This document shows positions 56,404 through 64,000 of a stretch of DNA of 64,000 bases, piece by piece. The position numbers and the translations under genes are program-made. The notes beneath the pieces are model-generated. The model made no database searches. It was given only the letters and a program-made list of their open reading frames with translations, and was not told the DNA's origin. Every line of letters starts with the position of its first letter. Positions within the stretch are counted from its first letter, which is position 1. Source of the DNA: Hermatobates lingyangjiaoensis (Eukaryota; Arthropoda; Insecta; Hemiptera; Hermatobatidae); contig JAPFBL010000003.1 of the NCBI GenBank assembly GCA_026182355.1, positions 2,381,001 to 2,445,000 on the forward strand, given 5' to 3'.

Positions 56404-58660
56404 TTTTAAATATTTTTCATCTTTGGAATTTTAATTAGGTAAAGGTGAACATAACTGAAATTGACTGTAGGTGGAACTTAATTGTTCTCTTTTTTTTGCT
56501 GTTACATTACTGATTCTAATAACCCAAAATGTATTAAATTTTTTAGTTCAGTACAATTATTAAGGCATTAAATGTGATGAAATAGAAAATGTTAATTATT
56601 TGGAAAAGAGAAAATGAATCAAGATTTGAAACGTATAACCTCCAGATATCATTTTAAAAATTCGAAAATGCATTCAGGAAACTTCAAATTGTGGAAACAA
56701 GAGAAATTTTCAAAATAATTGTTTTCATAATTACAATACATTACTTATGGCTTAGTGAAAATAATATATAAATATACAAAATGATATATAACTTGATTGT
56801 TCTCACAATGCTTTATGGAGATATAAGTGTGATTGGAAATTTTGACAGAATTAATTTACTAGATCCGAATAGTTGATTTTTCCAAATTTTATTATTATAA
56901 TTACTCTTGATTGTTGGTGCAACATAAATGTACGTATACATACTATTGTGAGGAGTGTTTCTTAGACCTCCAATGTAACGACCACACTTTGGCATTCGTA
57001 TTCTGTTCTAGGGTACAAGTGTTATTCGCTTGTTTATTAGAACTCATTTTACCGAGTGGGCCATATTACCGAGTTGATTCTACAACAGGAGTCGTAAATT
57101 TAACCTTATCAAGTTTGGGTAAGAATTTCTGACGTCGTACAGGAAATTTTATAACTACTTTTAACTAAAACTAGGGTTATAAACCAATATCGGAGGAATG
57201 TTCAACTCAAAGACACCACATATAGTTCACATCTGACATTTTTTATTGAAATTAAAATCACTGTTACTCTCCCAAACTATTACCTGTTTTGATTCACCGG
57301 TGTTCCCAAGCCTTCCGGCTACCACACCGCCCCAAACTATTACCCTAGGAAGTTTTCCAGTCCAGGGTTGGATGCAGTCAGTTTTCGAGATGGTGACCTT
57401 AGCTTCTTCCTGTATATTCAAATCACCCACCCCTTAAGATGAAATTATTTTAATATTGTTTGACCAGTCTAATTTTTCTATATTTTAAAACAAATTAATG
57501 CCAGAAGCAGGCAGTTACAATGAATCCTGAGGGTATTTTACCAACACTGCAACCATGCAGTCCATGGCACATTGAATACTACATTTTTAAGATACATTCG
57601 AGTAATTAAGATACCAGCTTAGAGTAATAAGTGTTACATTGATGAGAGAGGGCTTCCAAAGAAGCGACTACTGATTTAGTTTACAACAAAGTTACTTTCT
57701 AGGGCCATCACGAGGAAGTATCAGCATGACCTTAAGTTAACAAATTGAATGCCCAAAGACCACATTAGAACATCAGAAATGCACGAGCAACTAAATTGCC
57801 TAAAGGATAGGAATATAGCTTTCCACTGGATTCTAGACCATTGCATACCTGAATACCTGAGCTGCTTGTAAACTAGTCAGGCTTGTAAAATAAATGTCAG
57901 ACAGGTAAACATTGTTATTACCTGAAGCAGTGATTACCTACAGTCGATAGGCTCCTTACCGAAATTTGAAATTGTATATAACATGAGAATATTGGACGCG
58001 AATAGAACTCCTTGCAAAACAACCCTAAAATGTTTAATAGTTTTACTCGATTAATGGAGACGTTAGCATCTAGAGTCCGCATGCAGTGCTTGGTAACTAA
58101 CAATACCTTCATAGATGTAACCCAGTGACGTGCGTTAAGGTTCATAGAAGTTGAGACACTGACTTCATCACAGTCAAATTTATAAACATACGATATCAAC
58201 CCTACAGAGTACCTTATTCACCATTTCATTGGCAGCAGTTAATGGGTCATGTTTAAACTCTCATATCAACTTCCTGTTAAAATATTTTATTGTTATAAGT
58301 TCGGATATATAATCCACCATTTCGAAAGTGAGTAAAGAAAAAAATAAATGGATGGCTAGCTGTAGCGGACTGTCTGTTGCTGAGTCACAAAAAGAATCCC
58401 TGTAGTCACAGGTATCCCCTACCATGAGGTAGGAGAATTATATGCCTCATTTAGTGACTTTTCGCAGCAGTTTTATGATCGTTTAGAACAAAAAAGTACG
58501 AATCCATGTACCGTTGCTAACAAAAAACACAATACTTTGGAATTTAGTTAATGTAGCAAAAAGGTTTAAACATTTTAATAGCGACAAACAGAGGTATAGA
58601 AATTCGGTATCACTGCAGATCATGCCAGCACAGTTAACAGCCATAGCGCAATCTATCGAG
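56404..58660. other. Intergenic, no gene recognised
   Basis: Short frames at 56911-57132 and 57227-57437 show no domain. Nothing else is supported. Confidence 0.45.
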
Positions 58661-58667
58661 AGGCACA

Positions 58668-58886
58668 GCAGGCGGCAGCCTCACCGCACATTTCTTTTCA
58701 GTATCTAAAGAGTAAATGTGAAAATCCAAAGATTGTAAATAAAAAACAACCTCAACTTGTCAAGTGAGCTGAAAAATACCTTTAAAGTGAAATTCATTGG
58801 ATAAGTATAACGATTTAAATAATTAATAAGTCATTATACATTTTTCCTTTCAAAGAATGTCCGGTGAGGCACTGCCTCGCCTCCCC
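58668..58886. repeat. Small element with imperfect inverted ends
   Basis: GGCGGCAGCCTCACCGCACA on the left and, inverted, TGTCCGGTGAGGCACTGCCT on the right match loosely over about 30 bp. Possibly a degraded hAT-type MITE. Confidence 0.45.
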
Positions 58887-59457
58887 TGGCTGCAAGTCTT
58901 TGGTGTAACCTAAGTGACAGCTGTGATGCGATAAATGTCACTGACTTCAAACTTAAAGTCGCATTAATCAAGATTGTCCAATACAGAAATAGCCTGAGGA
59001 AGAAACGTCAGGGGGTCATCATGTGAGGACAATACTGACAATAGCAGTTTCTAGAGTTGGAGATACCGTTCATTGCAGAAACCTGAATTAACAAGTATGT
59101 TAAGTACTAACTCTAAACTGAAATGAATGAAGTTTTTGCATTACAGTTTTGTAACAAGATGTCGATAGATTTTTTATTTATTATCAATTCAATAAAAAAG
59201 AACTCTTAAAAAATGTCGATGTTATAATTCTGGAAATGAATATTTTAGTCAAAGAACGCTCCGTGGAGTCTTTACAATTTTGGTTTACTTCATATTTATC
59301 AGTCTTATGCCTTATTATCGCTAGAATTTTATTCAATTCTTACAATTTATTTCAGTATCACACTTTCTTTCCATACCCAATTTTTAATATTTTCTAAGAT
59401 ATTTTTGTGTTCCAATAATTTCTTATATTAATGTTTATAAAAGTAGTGTTGGTGAAT

Positions 59458-59740
59458 AGGGTCAGGATAGTCTAGGAATACAGGGTAGTAAGTAAGCGTG
59501 GTCTAGTCAAGAGAACAGGGTGGATTACTATGACAGTATTGATTAGTCATACAAGGTTATGAGGTCAGGGTGGTTAAGTCATACAAATATCATTATGTTA
59601 GGAAACAATCAAACAAGCTCCATTAGGTCTGGACTTTAGACATACAAGTTTATGTGAGGTTGTTTTAGTCATAACCTATTAGTTATAAAGTCAATTTAGT
59701 TAGTGTGGTCTAGTTATTCAAGAATACACTAGTTGAAGTT
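59458..59740. repeat. Degenerate short repeats (GTCATACAAG / GGTCAGGGTGGT / GGTCTAGT)
   Basis: TAGTCATACAAG, AAGTCATACAA, AGACATACAAG and several (G)GGTGG/GTCTAG blocks recur every 30-50 bp, suggesting an eroded minisatellite. Confidence 0.45.
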
Positions 59741-60759
59741 ATACAGCAATTGTCATAAAGATTAAAAATTTATGCTAATATCTCTGATTTTGTTATACCT
59801 TGACAGGATTACGTATAACAATCTTCCAGTTTTTTGCTTGAATGATTAGATGTACTGAAGCACTAACAACATGCTAATTTTTATTGATTTTTGATGAATA
59901 AAAAACGTCTTGATGAGTGTACATGCCATACCCAGAGTTCATTATGAATTTTTAGGATGATTTATAGACGGGTATGGTTGTTTCGTTTATTGTTTACAGA
60001 AAGATAATAATGAAAATATGAACAATTCTTGTAATATTATTTTTAAAATTGATTATTGTTTAAAAAGTGTTATAAAAAAAAAGAAAACTTCATATAGTGT
60101 TATTTTGATTCAAGAGCAGATTAGAATGAGTTTCTATTGAAAAAAGAATGGTTGAATCCAGTGTTTAGAAAAAATTGAAGAAAGTGTTAAAATTGAAAAA
60201 AATTGGAGTGGCCTACACCCAACTGTACCTACAAAATGTGGGCCAATATGAGACCTAATATAAAATGTCAAGTTCATTAAATGACCAGAAAAGGGATTCA
60301 AAATGAGTAGTAGTTTTGTCTTAAAAAAACGAACAAGTTTTTTTTTTGACAATGCCTCCATATCACCTATGGTATATACAATGAGGATCTTAAATACTCC
60401 AAGAACTAACCATATGAGGCATATACATTTTTTAAAGTGTGTGACATGTAGATTGATTACAATAATTTCGTTGGACAGGCATCAATAAATAACCAGGAAA
60501 ATATAATAAAATATATGGTTGGTTTGTGTTTATTTTATAGTTTTAAGCATTTTATTGTTTTTGCGTATATTAATTCCTTACAAGTTATTCAAATCTATTT
60601 TATTAAACCTTTAAATAAAAACAATGTTTGACTTTATTCTGATAAAAATATCAATGTAAAAATGGAACAAATAGTGTGGGTTGACAATTATTTCAAGTTG
60701 AGTTTTCAGTTTTTGGAGCTGTGTTTCCCTTTGCAGTGATGCAAAGGAACTTTGTATGC

Positions 60760-60787
60760 GTTCCTTTTATGTGTTCATAAAAGGAAC
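60760..60787. repeat. Perfect 12-bp stem hairpin
   Basis: GTTCCTTTTATG pairs with CATAAAAGGAAC over a 4-nt loop. Confidence 0.75.
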
Positions 60788-60847
60788 TCCACACATCCTG
60801 ACATTCTTTTCAGCGTTCTACTTCTAGTCAATTTTTTGTTATTAATT

Positions 60848-61012
60848 TCATTGTTATATTGTTAGCCCTGAAGCATTAAAAACATGTAGCCCTATAACAT
60901 ACGAGTCTTTTCCGCCATTGGATTTAGAAAAAAAGAAAAAAGATTTAACTTATCCTCTCAAAAGGTGCAATTCTTTTTGGTATTATATTTCATTATGATC
61001 TGTCAAACTGTG
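60848..61012 (-). mobile_element. Penelope-like fragment, direct copy of 62137-62295
   Basis: The sequence from TTTCATTGTTATATTG through TATCCTCTCAAAAGGTGC to TTCATTATGATCTGT is nearly identical to 62137-62295 (about two differences), in the same orientation. In the second copy it is contiguous with a Penelope-like ORF fragment. Confidence 0.8.
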
Positions 61013-61264
61013 TAACCTGTACAGTGTCTATAAGTTTTTAGAATCGATCATAAGTCAGTCAACATTTTTACATTTTATTGCAGAAATATGTTTTCGAATT
61101 TAAAACTCTTATATTTTTTCAGTTAATACTGCTGCCAGTTCCATAATAATCCCACAATTGCTAGTCTTAGTATTTTAGGAGGAAAAAACTTATAAAATCA
61201 AATTTAGGACAAAACGTTTTTGGTGAAATATGAATTTGATCCAGCGAATGATGTGGAATATATT

Positions 61265-61500
61265 GGGCCAGGTTAGCTCAGTTAACGTACTGGTTAACGT
61301 GCTCGCCTCCAAACTGGTAGGTCCGTGATTCGATCCCTACCTGGTCCTCGATTTATTCATGCAGGAGGTGAATAAATCTGAGCACGACGTCTCTCGGAGA
61401 GGACGTTAAATTATCTGTCCCGAGCCTTTACGATATCAGGCACTCGTTAAAGATCCCTACTCTGAATACACTTGAGCTAGGCAAAATTTAGGACTCTCAA
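61265..61500 (+). mobile_element. tRNA-derived SINE, second copy
   Basis: The head GGGCCAGGTTAGCTCAGTTA and later CGTGATTCGATCCC are A- and B-box regions. GTTAACGTACTGGTTAACGT shows a small internal duplication. The body GAATAAATCTGAGCACGACG, GTCCCGAGCC, ACTCGTTAAAGAT parallels the 22.2-kb copy. After about 61480 the two differ, so the tails belong to different subfamilies. Confidence 0.85.
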
Positions 61501-61678
61501 TTTAGAATCAACAAGTAATGTGGATCGCCCATTACTAAAATGGGTGCCAAATAGTAAATGAACCTAAATTTATGCCCCTAGAACAGCACTAAAAGGTGAA
61601 AACCTGATAAGTGCGGGCGTTAGAAAAGAAACAAACGATGGGGCATGGAACATGCCAGCAAACTTCTGGAGTTACGCC

Positions 61679-61693
61679 CACTCTCTCTCTCTC

Positions 61694-61740
<47 letters not shown>
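61679..61740. repeat. (CT)n(TA)n microsatellite
   Basis: About seven CT units followed by more than twenty TA units. Confidence 0.9.
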
Positions 61741-61744
<4 letters not shown>

Positions 61745-61833
61745 TTGTAAACAGGAACACTATCCAAAAGGACAACACATGTTTCACACTTTAACGGTCG
61801 CTTCACATGTGCGCTTGGCGTCCCTATCTCAAC

Positions 61834-61866
61834 TCTCTTTATGACGGTTCAACCAAAAATTAGAGA
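61834..61866 (+). ncRNA. Diverged hammerhead-like motif (family 3)
   Basis: TCTC, TTTATGA, C, GGTTCAACC, AAA, AATT, A, GAGA. Stems I, II and III are intact, but the core has at least three changes, so it is probably inactive. Confidence 0.5.
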
Positions 61867-61926
61867 CAGTAAGTCTGTTTGTTCCTTAGTTCTGTGTTTG
61901 TGATTCATCGTGAAACGTATATATAT

Positions 61927-62112
61927 TTATATATTTGTGTATTTTGGGAGCAGACCTTCAATCAAACATGTTTTATTAAAAATTAAGCCAATTTTAACTT
62001 TTGTTCTTTCCCGGGTTAATTTTTCAAGTTTTCTCACTATGGATTTCCATCTTTCTGGTAAAATATAAAGTAATTCACCAAAAGATTTATTCTTGACTTC
62101 CATTTTATTCAT
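61927..62112 (-). pseudogene. Penelope-like ORF N-terminal fragment
   Basis: The 61-codon - strand frame includes LYILPERWKSIVRKLEKLTR and FNKTCLIEGLLPKYTNI, matching the pre-RT region of Penelope-like proteins and the copy at 43209-42910. Confidence 0.7.
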
Positions 62113-62522
62113 TCAAGTTAAAACTTGTTTAGTGAATTTCATTGTTATATTGTTAGCCCTGAAGCATTAAAAACATGTAGCCCTATAACATACGAGTCTT
62201 TTCTGCCATTGGATTTAGAAAAAAAGAAAAAAGATTTAACTTATCCTCTCAAAAGGTGCAATTCTTTTGGGTATTATATTTCATTATGATCTGTAATCAT
62301 AATATTTATTAAAATAAATAAATTTAGGATAAATAAATACATAAATAAATTATAAATAGTTATTAAATAAGAATGGTTGAATATATATTTTTTCAGTTAT
62401 ATTTATATTTAGGATAAATTTTACATAAATAAATAAATTTAATATGTTTTATTAAAATAAAACATATATATAGTTCAATATAGATAAAGAAATATAGAGA
62501 AATCAAAAGAACACACTTACAG

Positions 62523-62556
62523 TCTCTAATTTTCGGTTTGAACCGTCTTCAGGAGA
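62523..62556 (-). ncRNA. Small hammerhead-type ribozyme motif (family 3, intact)
   Basis: On the - strand: TCTC, CTGAAGA, C, GGTT-CA-AACC, GAA, AATT, A, GAGA. Stem I is 4 bp, stem II has paired GGU/ACC, stem III is the self-complementary AATT, and A is the cleavage-site base. It stands at the end of a Penelope-like fragment, where such ribozymes are known to occur. Confidence 0.7.
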
Positions 62557-63079
62557 GATAAGAGAGGGAAACCAAGCGCACTGGTTCAGAGACGGTTAGA
62601 GACCAACAGTGTTGCCGCATGCGCGCCCGGTCACAGAAAATAAGGTAGACAGGAATCAATTTATAATTACATTAAATTAGTGGAATATGAAAAAATTATG
62701 GATATAATTTTCATCAAGGTCCAACACAAAATAATAATAAAACGCATGCATCAGTTCTCACATGCTGGCTGTTTCTTCAGCATTTGATAAAATGGTTTGT
62801 TATTTATTATAACAAAGAAAGTAAATTAAGCAATCCTTTTATGAACAGCATCATAATTTATATTTTTTTTTATAAATTGTGAAAAACTTACGTATCCTTG
62901 AGTTTGATGAATGACTTAAATAACTAATCCACTAATCCAATAACTAATTCATTATAAAGTTGATAATCTAGAATTGTTATGTCTTTTTTAGATTATTTTT
63001 ACAAATCCAGATCATTTCGAGAACATCCATCTCCTATTTTTTTATATTTATTGGCTTCATCATAGCTTTCTTCATCATA

Positions 63080-63081
<2 letters not shown>

Positions 63082-63125
<44 letters not shown>
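63082..63125. repeat. (TA)n microsatellite
   Basis: About twenty-one TA units. Confidence 0.9.
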
Positions 63126-63128
<3 letters not shown>

Positions 63129-63198
63129 TAATAATCAAAATAACGCTTGATATAATAGATGGATTAATTTACCACAATGAAAACAATTTTTGAAACAA

Positions 63199-63236
63199 TG
63201 CTCTAAGGCCTTTCGTTAACACATCTTCAGAGAGCA
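63199..63236 (-). ncRNA. Small hammerhead-type ribozyme motif (family 4), left arm
   Basis: On the - strand: TGCTCT, CTGAAGA, T, GTGTTAAC, GAA, AGGCCT, T, AGAGCA. Stem I is a perfect 6 bp. Stem III AGGCCT is fully self-complementary. Stem II is short (GU/AC). Confidence 0.65.
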
Positions 63237-63499
63237 AGTGGACTAAAAAAACAATAACTACTTGTTAACTTGGCTGATTGAAATTTCCAGAATTGATGGC
63301 AACACTGAATGTGTTTAATGATGAAGTCTTCATCTGTTTAATTATCCCGTTAATCAAAACTTCATCTAATAAAAGAATTTAATTAACGGGATAATTAAAC
63401 AGATGAAGACTTCATCATTAAACACATTCCGGGTTGCCATCAATTCTGGAAATTTCAATCAGCCAAGTTAACAAGTATTTATTGTTTTTTTAGTTCACT

Positions 63500-63537
63500 T
63501 GCTCTCTGAAGAGGTGTTAACGAAAGGCCTTAGAGCA
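63500..63537 (+). ncRNA. Small hammerhead-type ribozyme motif (family 4), right arm
   Basis: TGCTCT, CTGAAGA, G, GTGTTAAC, GAA, AGGCCT, T, AGAGCA. It differs from the left-arm motif only at the extra base (G for T) before stem II. Confidence 0.65.
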
Positions 63538-63587
63538 TTGTTTCAAAAATTGTTTTCATTGTGGTAAATTAATCCATATATATATAA

Positions 63588-63611
63588 CACTCATATATAT
63601 ATGAGTGTTGT
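63588..63611. repeat. 24-bp perfect palindrome
   Basis: AACACTCATATATATATGAG followed by TGTT is self-complementary over its whole length. Confidence 0.75.
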
Positions 63612-63639
63612 CTGCCTGCGGAGCGGACTCGTTTCTATC

Positions 63640-63672
63640 TTCCTGATGACGAGGACATCGAAATATAGTAGT
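63640..63672 (+). ncRNA. Hammerhead-like motif (family 2), stem I imperfect
   Basis: CTTC, CTGATGA (63643-63649), C, GA-GGACA-TC, GAA, ATAT, A, GTAG. Core and palindromic ATAT are intact. Stem I has one mismatch and stem II is only 2 bp plus the C-G pair. Confidence 0.5.
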
Positions 63673-63714
63673 GAGTTTCCGTTTCATTTCTTTGTGTTCT
63701 CCTGTAATATAGTT

Positions 63715-63830
63715 TATATATATATATATATCTTCTTGGACACATACGTGAAAACATACATACACTCACCCATTCGCCAATACATACACATATACAGGCA
63801 CAAAGGTACACACACACACACACCACACAT
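63715..63830. repeat. (TA)n and CA-rich simple sequence
   Basis: Short TA run, then ACATACA and CACACAC-rich sequence. Open frames on both strands here are artefacts of the repeat. Confidence 0.8.
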
Positions 63831-64000
63831 AGACTATCGTAGAAATATACACAGGAATCCAGTGTATATTCCTCACAGCTCACAAGAATAGTCTATTATC
63901 ATAGAAAGTTAGCGTATTTTGACTCTAAAGAATAGGCAATTTATAACATTCTATGATATTATAATGTTTCAAAACACCACATAAGCTCCTCATAAAATGT

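Larger units (their letters stand above)
61795..62600 (-). mobile_element. Penelope-like fragment with inverted hammerhead-bearing ends
   Basis: Both ends carry GTGCGCTTGG, CCCT(C/A)TCT, a family 3 hammerhead motif, then AGAGAC(T)GTAAG, in opposite orientation (61800-61880 forward, 62600-62500 reverse). Between them the - strand holds the Penelope-like ORF fragment and the 62137-62295 repeat. Inverted terminal structures are usual for Penelope-like insertions. Confidence 0.75.
63160..63576. mobile_element. 417-bp inverted repeat with two intact hammerhead motifs
   Basis: The left arm 63160-63354 and right arm 63382-63576 are both 195 bp, nearly perfect reverse complements, with a 27-bp centre. 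Each arm carries a family 4 hammerhead pointing outward. There is no coding sequence. A single-arm relative lies at 8769-8830. Confidence 0.85.

Noticed and set aside
61265..61340. Possible tRNA gene on the + strand
   Set aside because: The D-arm region has an internal duplication and the sequence continues into a SINE body.
63556..63891. Open frames on both strands near the right end
   Set aside because: They run through TA and CA simple repeats and a palindrome.
1..64000. CRISPR arrays, operons, bacterial promoters or rRNA
   Set aside because: None seen; the window is plainly animal nuclear DNA.

Overview
This is an AT-rich (roughly 70% A+T) animal nuclear window with intron-containing genes and many decayed transposons. 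It contains no operons or prokaryotic signals. Two protein genes are clear, both on the + strand. The first is a compact four-exon SNRNP35 (U11/U12 snRNP 35 kDa protein, minor spliceosome) at about 307-1975. The second is a 14-exon puromycin-sensitive aminopeptidase (NPEPPS, M1 zinc metallopeptidase) whose coding part runs from 16120 to 50002. A third, unidentified coding-like exon on the - strand runs off the left edge (1-150). The SNRNP35 ortholog, the NPEPPS sequence and the mobile-element mix (mariner, hAT, Helitron, Penelope-like elements, tRNA-derived SINEs) fit an invertebrate metazoan. I favour an arthropod, perhaps a chelicerate, but nothing here fixes the species.

Layout: 1-2000 is SNRNP35 with the left-edge exon. 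2000-16000 is intergenic and holds a Helitron fragment, a roughly 2 kb tandem satellite interrupted by a ribozyme-bearing insertion, a 198-bp fold-back element and several small hammerhead-like motifs. 16120-50002 is NPEPPS. Its introns carry a SINE, two hAT elements with target-site duplications, a 938-bp palindromic mariner, a TIR MITE, a decayed Penelope-like retroelement with RT and GIY-YIG remnants, a hammerhead-bearing palindrome and a Helitron 3' end. 50100-64000 has no recognisable gene; it holds another Helitron, a SINE, Penelope-like fragments, a 417-bp hammerhead-bearing palindrome and microsatellites.

The two genes have no evident functional link: SNRNP35 acts in U12-type intron recognition and NPEPPS in cytosolic peptide trimming. 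The NPEPPS model is complete. HEXXH-X18-E, GAMEN and the catalytic tyrosine are all present and splice phases agree at every junction. The one defect is a single extra base in exon 9, which breaks the frame and is probably an assembly indel.

The most interesting signal is a set of about 14 short motifs in at least four sequence families. All share the layout of small, dimer-type hammerhead ribozymes: stem I, CUGA(U/A)GA, stem II, GAA, a self-complementary 4-6 nt stem III, one H base, stem I again. Several sit as mirror-image pairs inside long inverted repeats or next to Penelope-like coding fragments. Hammerheads with reduced stem III are known from Penelope-like elements. The shared extra nucleotide before stem II and the paired palindromic arrangement deserve checking.
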